Source: Planctomycetota bacterium
GTDB lineage: Bacteria > Planctomycetota > UBA1135 > UBA2386
Direction: 5' to 3'
DNA length: 35,724 bases
NCBI GenBank assembly: GCA_029936315.1
Contig: JAPYTD010000047.1
Span: forward strand, 1-35,724
The notes beneath the pieces were generated by a model. It saw nothing but the letters and a program-made list of their open reading frames with translations. It ran no database searches and was not told where the DNA came from. Both the position numbers and the translations under genes were made by a program. Below are positions 25,377 through 33,772 of the stretch, one piece after another (position 1 is the stretch's first letter; every line of letters begins with the position of its first letter).

Positions 25377-26705
25377 ATGCCTGAAGGCGTCGATCCGTCC
25401 TTGTCCGGCCCATCCGATTCCAACTGCAGCCGACGCAGTTTCCTAGCCCGTTCGGCGGGCGTAGGGCTTGCGGCAGCCCTGCCGGGCCACCTACTGCCGG
25501 GTCAGGTCGCAGCACAGGTGCTGCATCGCCCGCGCATCGAGCCCAAGGCCCAAGCGGTCATCCAGATCTACCTCGGCGGTGGCCTGAGCCACATCGACAC
25601 CTTTGACCCCAAGCCAGATGCACCGATCGATGTGCGCGGGCCGTTCCGATCGATTCCCACCAAGGTCGATGACCAACGCTTCAGTGAACTCTGCCGACAA
25701 CTCGCCAAGGTTGCCGACAAGCTGACCGTGGTGCGCTCGATGACGCACACCGAGGCAGCCCACCAACGCGGCGCGCACAACATGCTGACGGGCTACCGCC
25801 CCAGCCCGGCCATCGTCTACCCGAGCTTTGGCTCCGTCGTCAGCCACGAACTCGGCGTGCGCAATGACCTGCCGCCATACGTCTGCATTCCACGAGTCGG
25901 ACAGCCAGACCTTGGCACCGGCTACCTCAGCTCGGCCTACGGCGCGTTCTCGGTCGGTAGCGAACCCGCCAGCGCCGGCTTCTCGGTCAAGGATCTCGGC
26001 TCGAAGCGCAAGATGGATGCCGACCGCATCAACCGACGACGTCGTTTGCTCGAAGAACTCGACGCGGGCTTCGCCGCCCACGCCGACGGCGTGCGTGCGA
26101 CGCAAGCGTTCTACCAACAGGCTTGGAAGCTGATCGATTCGCCGAAGGCTCAAGAGGCGTTCAAGATCGAGAAAGAGGACAACAAGACGCGCGATCGCTA
26201 TGGCCGCACGACGATCGGCCAACGACTGCTGCTAGCGCGGCGACTGGTCGGCGCCGGCGTTCGCTTCGTCGCGGTGCCGTACGGAGGATGGGACCACCAC
26301 AACAACATCAGCAACGCCTTGCGACGTCGCATGCCGCCCGTCGACCAGGCGCTCGCGGCTCTGATCGCCGACTTGGACAAGCGCTCCATGCTCGACCACA
26401 CGATGGTCATCTTGTGCAGTGAGTTCGGCCGCACGCCGCGCATCAACGGCACGAACGGTCGCGACCACTGGCCGCGCGCGTTCTCCGTGATCGCTGCCGG
26501 CGGCGGCTTCCAGCGCGGCTTGTTCTACGGCACTACCGATCCCAACGGCAGCGCACCGGACTCCAGCCCGATATCCCCCGCCGACTTTGCGGCGACCATG
26601 TTCCACCAACTCGGCATCGACCCAACGCGTCGCCTGATGAGCCCCGGAGATCGACCGATCGACATCGTGCGCGATGGCAAGGTGCGACGCGATCTGCTCG
26701 TTTGA
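25377..26705 (+). CDS. DUF1501 protein, Tat-exported
   Basis: A 442-residue member of DUF1501 (PF07394), related to the alkaline phosphatase/sulfatase superfamily and abundant in planctomycetes. SRRSFLARSAG (Arg19, Arg20) followed by a hydrophobic stretch is a twin-arginine signal, so it is exported folded, perhaps with a metal cofactor. Family landmarks are IQIYLGGGLSHIDTFDPKP, SMTHTEAAHQRGAHNMLTGY, VPYGGWDHHNN and the C-terminal SEFGRTPRINGTNGRDHWP, whose Asp and His residues could bind metal. ATG 25377 is preferred over 25341. It starts the four-gene block; the next start lies five bases after its stop codon. The activity is not established. Confidence 0.9.
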   Translation: MPEGVDPSLSGPSDSNCSRRSFLARSAGVGLAAALPGHLLPGQVAAQVLHRPRIEPKAQAVIQIYLGGGLSHIDTFDPKPDAPIDVRGPFRSIPTKVDDQRFSELCRQLAKVADKLTVVRSMTHTEAAHQRGAHNMLTGYRPSPAIVYPSFGSVVSHELGVRNDLPPYVCIPRVGQPDLGTGYLSSAYGAFSVGSEPASAGFSVKDLGSKRKMDADRINRRRRLLEELDAGFAAHADGVRATQAFYQQAWKLIDSPKAQEAFKIEKEDNKTRDRYGRTTIGQRLLLARRLVGAGVRFVAVPYGGWDHHNNISNALRRRMPPVDQALAALIADLDKRSMLDHTMVILCSEFGRTPRINGTNGRDHWPRAFSVIAAGGGFQRGLFYGTTDPNGSAPDSSPISPADFAATMFHQLGIDPTRRLMSPGDRPIDIVRDGKVRRDLLV

Positions 26706-26710
26706 TCCGA

Positions 26711-29050
26711 ATGAGTGCCATGCGCAGCTACCTGATCGCAACTGTTCTTGTTCCGGCCTTGTTGGTGGCCAGCGCATGCACGCAAGAGTTGCGTCTCTTG
26801 CTGCCGACCGGCGCCTCACGCGGCCAACACATCAAGGTCACGTGCTACGGCCGCTACCTGAAGGACACGCACTCGGTTGTGTGGCTACGCCACGGCATCG
26901 AGGTTGAGAAGATCGAAGCGACCCGCGACGACCGCATCACCCTGCACCTGCACGTGCCCGATGACTGTGATCTCGGTGCCTACCTGTTCCAGCTGCACAC
27001 CTTGCGTGGTTTGTCGCGTGCCAAGGCGTTCCGAGTCGGACCACTGCAGTCGATCCTCGAGCGCAAGGACCACGGCACCCGCGCGACCGCCCAGCGCATC
27101 GGGCTCAACATGACCGTTGACGGCCGAATCCTGGCTGAGGAAGTCGACTGGTACGCGTTCGAAGCAGACCAGGGTCAGGTCGTGCGTGCCGAAGTTGAAG
27201 CCGTGCGGCTGGGCCTCTATGACCTCGATGTCGAGTTTGAGGTCTTCGATCCGGACGGTCGGATGATCCAACGGTGCGACGACTCCTCGCTCGGCAAAGC
27301 CGACCCGGTCGCGTGCTGGACAGCTGAGAAGACCGGCACCTATTGGCTGTCGCTACGCGACATCGCGTTTCGCGGTGCATCGGCCGCCGCCTATCGGCTG
27401 CACGTCGGCACGTTTCCGCGACCGCTAGGTTTGCTCCCGGCCGGCGGCCGTCCCGGCGAAGTCATCGAAGTAAAGTTGCTTGGCGACGGCCAACCAGCGA
27501 CCACCAAAGTGCAACTGCCAGCGCGCGCCGGCTTGCACGAGGTCTTTGTCGAAGTCGATGGCCAAACCTGCCCGTCCCCGGTGCGTGTTCGCATTGACGA
27601 CTGCCAGTGCTTTGTCGAAGGCACAGCGCCAGAGAAGGCACCCAAGTCGCCATGTGCGTTCCACGGCGTTGTCGCCACAGCGGGCGAAGAGGACCGATTT
27701 GCGTTCCACGCAACCAAGGGCCGTCGCATTCTCATCCGCGCGCTGGCGCGCAACCTGCGATCACCACTCGATCCCGTCTTGATCATTCGCGATGCCAAGG
27801 GCAAAGCGATCACGTCCGACGACGACAGCATCGGCCTCGACTGTCGCCTCACATTCAACCCACCCGCCACCGGAACCTACTACGCCTGCGTGCGCGACCA
27901 TCGCCGACAAGGCAGTGACGCACACTTCTACCGCATCGAGATCGGTGCGGGCACACGCACCATCGACGTCGCGGAGTCGGTGCCCGGACGGTTGACCGAG
28001 ATCTTTGGCGTCGCGGTACCTCGCGGCCGACACAACGCAACCTTGGTACGCGCAACCGGCCTCTCAACCGCAGACAAGGCTACGCTCACGTACGAGAGCT
28101 TGCCGCCAGGCATGACGGCAAGTCGTGCCACGCTGCCAGCCAACTTCTTTGTGCCAATCGTTTTCTCAGCCGACGCCAAGGCCAAGTTGCAGTCAGGCCT
28201 GGCCACCCCCGTCACGACGATCGCCAAGGGCCGGCCAAAGCACCCAACCCGGCACTTGCATCGCTTCCCCGTGATGCGGGTCGACAACAACCAGATCTAC
28301 GACACGCAACAGACGAACGCGATGCCAGTCGTGATCACCGACCCCGTTCCCTTTGATTTCAAGGTTGTGCAACCAAAGGTGCCGATCGTGCGCAACGGAT
28401 CGTTGGCGCTACCGGTTGCGTTGACACGGGCAAAGAAGTTCACCGGCACGGTAACAGTGCGAACTCTCATCCTTCCCGCTGGCGTGTCGGCAAGCACCGT
28501 GCGCTTCACGGGCAAGAACGTCACCGGCACAATGACGTTCAATGCCAACTCGCGGGCATCGCTTGGCAGTTGGCCACTCGTATTGGTTGCGAGTTCCTCG
28601 ATCGGCGGCGTCACCAGGACGATCAGCACCGAGATCCTGACACTGACCGTGGAAGAACCTTGGGTCACCGCTTCGGTACCAAAGACCAAGCTCGAGCGCG
28701 GCGCGACTGGCACGTTCGAATTGGCGCTCACCCACACGCGCAAGTTCGAGGGCAAGATCACCGCCAAGCTCGTACGCGTTCCAAAGGGGGTCACGTGCAC
28801 CGTGCCTGAGGTCACCAAGGGCATGGCGAAGCTGCCGATCAAGCTCGAGATCGCCAAGGACGCGCCCGTTGGCCGCCATCGCTACATCTACGTACAGCTC
28901 AAGATCCAAACCAAAGACGGCCTGATCACCCACAACGTTGGCAGTGGCGAAATCCGCATCGACAAACCCATTCCGGCTGAACCCAAGCCCAAAGCCAGCA
29001 AGCCGGCCACGGGCAAGCCAACCGCAAGCAAGACCAAAGGACAACCATGA
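26711..29050 (+). CDS. Exported protein with two prepeptidase C-terminal (PPC) domains
   Basis: A 779-residue exported protein; the hydrophobic signal ends in LVASACTQE, whose cysteine could also be a lipoprotein site although the -3 residue is atypical. Two PPC-type beta-sandwich domains are visible: about 130-240 (VDWYAFEADQGQVVRAEVEA, then TAEKTGTYWLSLRD) and 315-415 (EDRFAFHATKGRRILIRA, then PPATGTYYACVRD). They are flanked by IPT-like segments and two further beta modules. The C terminus is Lys/Pro/Ala-rich. PPC domains usually bind substrates or surfaces. TTG 26702 and ATG 26720 are other possible starts. Its stop codon overlaps the next ATG (ATGA), so it is coupled to the DUF1549/1553 gene and probably acts with it. 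Confidence 0.85.
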   Translation: MSAMRSYLIATVLVPALLVASACTQELRLLLPTGASRGQHIKVTCYGRYLKDTHSVVWLRHGIEVEKIEATRDDRITLHLHVPDDCDLGAYLFQLHTLRGLSRAKAFRVGPLQSILERKDHGTRATAQRIGLNMTVDGRILAEEVDWYAFEADQGQVVRAEVEAVRLGLYDLDVEFEVFDPDGRMIQRCDDSSLGKADPVACWTAEKTGTYWLSLRDIAFRGASAAAYRLHVGTFPRPLGLLPAGGRPGEVIEVKLLGDGQPATTKVQLPARAGLHEVFVEVDGQTCPSPVRVRIDDCQCFVEGTAPEKAPKSPCAFHGVVATAGEEDRFAFHATKGRRILIRALARNLRSPLDPVLIIRDAKGKAITSDDDSIGLDCRLTFNPPATGTYYACVRDHRRQGSDAHFYRIEIGAGTRTIDVAESVPGRLTEIFGVAVPRGRHNATLVRATGLSTADKATLTYESLPPGMTASRATLPANFFVPIVFSADAKAKLQSGLATPVTTIAKGRPKHPTRHLHRFPVMRVDNNQIYDTQQTNAMPVVITDPVPFDFKVVQPKVPIVRNGSLALPVALTRAKKFTGTVTVRTLILPAGVSASTVRFTGKNVTGTMTFNANSRASLGSWPLVLVASSSIGGVTRTISTEILTLTVEEPWVTASVPKTKLERGATGTFELALTHTRKFEGKITAKLVRVPKGVTCTVPEVTKGMAKLPIKLEIAKDAPVGRHRYIYVQLKIQTKDGLITHNVGSGEIRIDKPIPAEPKPKASKPATGKPTASKTKGQP

Positions 29051-31455
29051 TCGCTCGTCTGATGCCACTGCTGTTGCTTTCAGCTGCCATCTGCGGTCAG
29101 GACAAGCTCACTGCTTATCCAGCGCGGGTCACACTGGACAGCGCTTTGGATTCGCATCGCATCGTTGTGCTGCGAACCGATCCGCAAGGTCTGACCAAGG
29201 ACGTCACCGCTAGCGTTGACATACAGTTCGTACCGACTGGCGTGGCCAGCTTCGAGAATGGTCGGCTGATCCCGAAGCGCAACGGCGAAACAACCGCAAC
29301 CCTGCACCACAACAAGCGGACGGCCACGATCAAGGTGACCGTGCAGAACGCGCAGGTTACCCCGGCGGTCAGCTACCGCAACGACGTCATCCCGATCCTG
29401 ACGCGGGCGGGCTGCAACAGCGGCGCGTGCCACGGCGCGGCGTCCGGCAAGAACGGCTTTGGCTTGACGTTGTTTGGCTTTGATCCGGGCAAGGACCTAC
29501 GCGCACTGAGCCGCGATTACCGGGGCCGCCGCCTCGACTGTTCCGACCCAGACGCCAGCCTGATCCTGACCAAGCCAACCAAGCAGGTCAGACACAAAGG
29601 CGGCAGGCGCTTCGAGCAAGGCAGTGAGATGTGGCACAAGATCCGCTCGTGGATTGCGGACGGCGCCCACGATGACGGCGCAAATGCGAAGACCAAGGTG
29701 CCCGAGCTTGTCAGCCTGCAAGTCGAGCCTCGCGAACTTGTGCTCGGCGGCCCGGAGCAGAAGGCGTCGCTCGTGGTTACGGCTGCCTACAGCGACGGTT
29801 CGCTACGCGACGTCACCGAACTCGCTCTGATCTCTTCTAGCAACCCGACGTCGGCCACGATCGAAGACGGCACGGTCACCTCGAAAATGCGCGGCGAAGC
29901 GTTCATGCTGGCGCGCTTCGGCTACCTCGCACAGGTCGCCAACGTCATCGTGCTACCGAATGCCGACGCCTGGCAGCCGCCGGAGATGCAAAGCAACAAC
30001 GAGATCGACATGCTGGTGCAGCAGAAGCTCACCAAGCTGCGTCTCGCACCCGCGCCGCCATGCAATGACGAGACCTACATCCGCCGCGTGTTCCTCGACG
30101 TCATCGGGCAACTGCCAACCGCCGCCGAAGCACGCGCGTTCACCGCTGACGAGTCGCCGGACAAGCGCAACCGCATCGTCAACGACCTGCTGAAGCGCCC
30201 TGAGTTCCCCGACGTATGGGCGATGACTTGGGCAGAAGTGCTTCGCATCGAACGCGACGCGCTTGAGGTCAAGGGCGTGCATGTATTCACGCGCTGGTTG
30301 CGTGAGTCGCTGCGCGACGGCGTGCCGATGGACGAGATCGTGCGGCGCATGCTGACCTCGAGTGGCGGCGCCTACGCAACACCCGAAGCCAACTACTGGG
30401 TCACGGCAACCAACCCGAAGGTGCTCGCCGAAAACGCAGCACAGACGTTCCTCGGCATCCGGGTGCAATGCGCCCAGTGCCACAACCATCCATTCGAGCG
30501 CTGGCGCATGGATGACTACTACGGCTTCGCGGCCTTCTTTGGCCAGGTCGGGCGCAAGCGCGGTGACGATCCCCGCGACACGATCATATACAACCGCAGT
30601 CGCGGCGAAGTCGTGAACGAGCGCACCAAGAAAGCTGCAAAGCCACAGTTCCTCGGCGGCGCGTTGCCGAACATCAAACCCGGCGAAGACCGACGCGCCG
30701 TGCTCGCCAAATGGCTGACTGCACGCGACAACCCGTGGTTTGCCAAGAACATCGCCAACCGCATCTGGGCCAGATTCTTTGGCCGCGGCCTGGTCGAGCC
30801 TGTCGATGATGTGCGCGTCAGCAATCCCCCATCGCACCCGGATCTCCATCGCCGACTCGGCGAGAAGTTGGCGGCCTCGGACTTCGACATCCGCGAACTG
30901 ATCCGTGAGATCTGCGCCTCGGCGACCTACCAGTCGAGCCAGCACGCCGACGAACCACCTGCCGCAACCTATGCCGGCATGACGCCGCGCCGCCTGGCGG
31001 CCGAGCAGATGCTCGACGCGATCGGGGCGATCACCGAAGTGCAAACCAAGTTTGCCGGCGTGCCACTCGGCCAGAGCGCGGTGCAGATCGTCGACGCCAA
31101 CGGCGGCAACAGCTTCCTCAACCTGTTCGGCCGGCCGGACCGCGATTCAGTCTGCACCTGCGATCGACGCGAAGAACCGACCCTCAATCAGGTGCTGCAC
31201 TTGATCAACGGCGAGACGATCGAGGCCAAGCTGCGCAGCAGCAAGAACCGCTTGAGCCGATTGCAAGCCAACAAGGCCGCGCCGGATCAGATCCTCGAAG
31301 AGTTGTTCCTGGCGACCTACTCACGCCTGCCGCGGCAGGACGAACGGGAACGCGTCTTGCACAGCGTCAAACAAGCAAAGGACAAGTCCCGCCAAGCCTG
31401 GGAAGACGTGCTGTGGTCGATGTTCAACAGCAAGGAATTCCTCTTCCAACACTAG
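29047..31455 (+). CDS. DUF1549/DUF1553 exported protein with cytochrome-like motifs
   Basis: An 802-residue secreted protein (signal peptide MIARLMPLLLLSAAICGQ). It has an Ig-like segment and then a cytochrome-like segment with CNSGACHG (Cys123, Cys128, His129; a CX4CH spacing). A second Ig-like segment follows, then DUF1549 (about 320-510), which contains CAQCHNHPFERW (Cys475, Cys478, His479), and DUF1553 (about 550-790), with WLTARDNPWFAKNIANRIWA and PTLNQVLHLINGETI. This domain order is a planctomycete hallmark. CAQCH fits haem c binding, but whether the family binds haem is unproven. The start overlaps the previous stop codon. Proposed roles include exported redox or polysaccharide breakdown; neither is shown here. 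Confidence 0.92.
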   Translation: MIARLMPLLLLSAAICGQDKLTAYPARVTLDSALDSHRIVVLRTDPQGLTKDVTASVDIQFVPTGVASFENGRLIPKRNGETTATLHHNKRTATIKVTVQNAQVTPAVSYRNDVIPILTRAGCNSGACHGAASGKNGFGLTLFGFDPGKDLRALSRDYRGRRLDCSDPDASLILTKPTKQVRHKGGRRFEQGSEMWHKIRSWIADGAHDDGANAKTKVPELVSLQVEPRELVLGGPEQKASLVVTAAYSDGSLRDVTELALISSSNPTSATIEDGTVTSKMRGEAFMLARFGYLAQVANVIVLPNADAWQPPEMQSNNEIDMLVQQKLTKLRLAPAPPCNDETYIRRVFLDVIGQLPTAAEARAFTADESPDKRNRIVNDLLKRPEFPDVWAMTWAEVLRIERDALEVKGVHVFTRWLRESLRDGVPMDEIVRRMLTSSGGAYATPEANYWVTATNPKVLAENAAQTFLGIRVQCAQCHNHPFERWRMDDYYGFAAFFGQVGRKRGDDPRDTIIYNRSRGEVVNERTKKAAKPQFLGGALPNIKPGEDRRAVLAKWLTARDNPWFAKNIANRIWARFFGRGLVEPVDDVRVSNPPSHPDLHRRLGEKLAASDFDIRELIREICASATYQSSQHADEPPAATYAGMTPRRLAAEQMLDAIGAITEVQTKFAGVPLGQSAVQIVDANGGNSFLNLFGRPDRDSVCTCDRREEPTLNQVLHLINGETIEAKLRSSKNRLSRLQANKAAPDQILEELFLATYSRLPRQDERERVLHSVKQAKDKSRQAWEDVLWSMFNSKEFLFQH

Positions 31456-31484
31456 CTCTTCCGGCACTAGCTCTTTCGGCACTA
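31450..31484 (+). repeat. Short 15 bp direct repeat at the end of the DUF1553 gene
   Basis: CACTAGCTCTTCCGG is followed at once by CACTAGCTCTTTCGG and then CACTA. The first copy contains the stop codon of the DUF1549/1553 gene. It is probably slippage of the gene end, and lies 15 bp before the next start. Confidence 0.85.
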
Positions 31485-31498
31485 ACCAACCCACAACG

Positions 31499-33754
31499 AT
31501 GAACTGCACCAACGCATGGAAGCCCAAGCTGGCCGCGGCCCTGCTAGCGCTCTGCGTGAATCACGCGGTGACCGCACAACAGGCCAAACCCGCGAAACCC
31601 GCCACCAACGCGGCGGCACCGCTCGCGTCTCTGTTGGGCCAACTAGCCAAGACCGATGCCAAGGCGTGGCTCGCGCGCAAGAACGCGATGGTACTGGCGG
31701 CAAAGACCGCGCGCGCAGACGGCAAGAAGCTGCGGGTGCAAGCCAAGCAAAAGCACGCTGCCGCCGCCAAGGAGACGGCCCAAGCCAAGACGCTGAGCGC
31801 CGAAGTACAGAAACTGAGCAGTGTGCGCACGATGCTTGCACAACTGACGTTCGTTGACCCGGTTGGCGCTAGTGCCAAAAAGAAGACCGCCCAGGGCACA
31901 CTGCAGACGGCCATCGCCACTCTACGGAAGCTGCCAATCGCCGCATGGGATGCGCGCACCAGCGCGATGCGAGCGAAAGCCGCCAGTCATGAGAAGGCGG
32001 CGGCGCAACTCACCAAAGCAAGCGAGCTACTCATCGCGAACGCCAACAAGAAGGACGCGTCGGCGAAGGTTCTCGACGGCGAGGTCAACAAGTTGGCGGA
32101 TCTGCAAAAGCTTGTCGGCAACCTCGACATTGCACTGCTGGCACCTGCAAGACCCACCGGGGCAAAGCCGGGCGTCGTAGCTGCGACCATGACGGCGAAG
32201 CCTGCAGCCAAGAAACCCATCGCGAAGAAGCCACCCATCGCGAAGAAGCCTGCAGCGAAGAAGGCCACACCGAAGAAGGCCACACCGAAGAAGCCCGACG
32301 CGAAGAAGGCACCACCGAAGAAGGTGCCACCGAAGAAACCCGCCAAGAAGAAGCCCGACGCGAAGAAGGCTGCGCCAAAGCAGGCACCGCCAGCCAAGAT
32401 CGTCGTCGAAGCGGACAAGGACCTGATCACCTACGCAGACCACGTTTATCCGATCTTTGACGAGTACTGCATCACGTGCCACGAGCCGAGCGACCCTTCG
32501 GGCGGCCTCGATCTGAGCACGCATGTGACAACCCTGCAGGGTGGCAGCTCCGGCCGCACGCTCAGCCCGGGCGACCCAGACGCGAGCCGGCTCTATCTGC
32601 TCGTCTCGCACAAAGAGAAGCCGACGATGCCGCCCAAGGAGGACCGCATCGACAAAGACCTGATCCAAACGATCCGCACGTGGATCCAACAGGGCGCAGC
32701 GAACGATCTCGGGCACGCCAGGAAGCTGGCAGTCGAACGCAATAAGAAGCGGCAGATAGCATTGGCCGAAGCGAAGAAGCGTGCGGCGACAGCTCCAAAG
32801 TCCTTGGTCGTCATGCCCGAGACTCTTCCTGAGGTGGCCAAGGCATACCCACCGCGGCCGGGGTCCTTACGTGCGCTCGCCTCAAGCCCGAGCGCTCCGC
32901 TGTTGGCAGTGGCCGGCTTCCGCCAGGTGCTGCTAATGCACCAGGACAACCTGCGCGAACTTGGCGTGCTCGACTTCCCCTATGGCCAGGTTGAGTGCCT
33001 GTCGTTCTCAGCAGATGGCGCGACCCTGATCGCTGCTGGCGGCACTCCAGGCAAGGCCGGCGGCGCCATCCTGTTCGACGTTCGCTCCGGCAAAGAACTC
33101 GGCCGCTTCGGCAAATCACGTGACGTGGTTCTGTCGGCAGCCGTCTCCCCAAACGGCACCCTCGTTGCGGTTGGAGACACCCGTCGCAAGGTCTCGGTGA
33201 CCCGCGTCCGTGACGGTCGTTCGCTGTGGCAAGAGCAGCTCGAAGACTGGGCGACCGCGTTAGCGTTCTCACCCGACAGTTTGCTCATCGCAGCTGCTGA
33301 TCGCGCCGGGTTTGTGATCGTGCGCGAAGCCGACAACGGCCGCGAAGTGCATTCGGTGAAGGCCGCCGACGGCCTCGTATCGGACCTGGCTTTCTCGCCC
33401 GACTCGACCATGCTTGCAACCTCGGGCGGCGATCGCTCCGTGACTCTGTATCGCATGCGCGACGGCAGACGGCTGTTCCAGCAGAAACGGCACACAGATC
33501 AGGTGCTGTGCATCGCCTGGCGCACTGCCAACCGACTGGTCAGCAGCGGCGCCGACGGGCGCATCATGCAGTGGCGCACGAACGGCGCCAACGATGCGCA
33601 ATTGCCGCGCGGCAAGGACTGGGTCTACGACGTCGCCGCCAGCAAGGATGGCAAGCGCGTTTACACGGCCGACTGGCTGGGCCGACTCATTGCGATCGAC
33701 GTGAAGTCGCGCAAGGTGCTAGCGACTCACACGCCGCTAGCCGCCACGCAATAG
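31499..33754 (+). CDS. Planctomycete cytochrome C (PSCyt1) domain protein with WD40 propeller
   Basis: A 751-residue exported protein (signal peptide ending near AVTAQQ). Residues about 40-225 are Ala/Lys-rich and helical, probably coiled coil. Residues about 233-300 are a Lys/Ala/Pro-rich linker of AKKP- and PKKP-type repeats. Then comes a PSCyt1 domain (PF07635) with YCITCH (Cys324, Cys327, His328) and the hallmark DPDASRLYLLVSH, then KPTMPP. The last 320 residues form a WD40 beta-propeller, seen in VSPNGTLVAVGD, FSPDSTMLATSGGDRSVTLY and SSGADGRIMQW. It closes the four-gene block, 43 bp after the DUF1549/1553 gene. The haem motif is clear; the partner and substrate are unknown. The basic linker could bind an anionic polymer or surface. 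Confidence 0.92.
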   Translation: MNCTNAWKPKLAAALLALCVNHAVTAQQAKPAKPATNAAAPLASLLGQLAKTDAKAWLARKNAMVLAAKTARADGKKLRVQAKQKHAAAAKETAQAKTLSAEVQKLSSVRTMLAQLTFVDPVGASAKKKTAQGTLQTAIATLRKLPIAAWDARTSAMRAKAASHEKAAAQLTKASELLIANANKKDASAKVLDGEVNKLADLQKLVGNLDIALLAPARPTGAKPGVVAATMTAKPAAKKPIAKKPPIAKKPAAKKATPKKATPKKPDAKKAPPKKVPPKKPAKKKPDAKKAAPKQAPPAKIVVEADKDLITYADHVYPIFDEYCITCHEPSDPSGGLDLSTHVTTLQGGSSGRTLSPGDPDASRLYLLVSHKEKPTMPPKEDRIDKDLIQTIRTWIQQGAANDLGHARKLAVERNKKRQIALAEAKKRAATAPKSLVVMPETLPEVAKAYPPRPGSLRALASSPSAPLLAVAGFRQVLLMHQDNLRELGVLDFPYGQVECLSFSADGATLIAAGGTPGKAGGAILFDVRSGKELGRFGKSRDVVLSAAVSPNGTLVAVGDTRRKVSVTRVRDGRSLWQEQLEDWATALAFSPDSLLIAAADRAGFVIVREADNGREVHSVKAADGLVSDLAFSPDSTMLATSGGDRSVTLYRMRDGRRLFQQKRHTDQVLCIAWRTANRLVSSGADGRIMQWRTNGANDAQLPRGKDWVYDVAASKDGKRVYTADWLGRLIAIDVKSRKVLATHTPLAATQ

Positions 33755-33772
33755 CTGGTCGCGAACGGCAGC

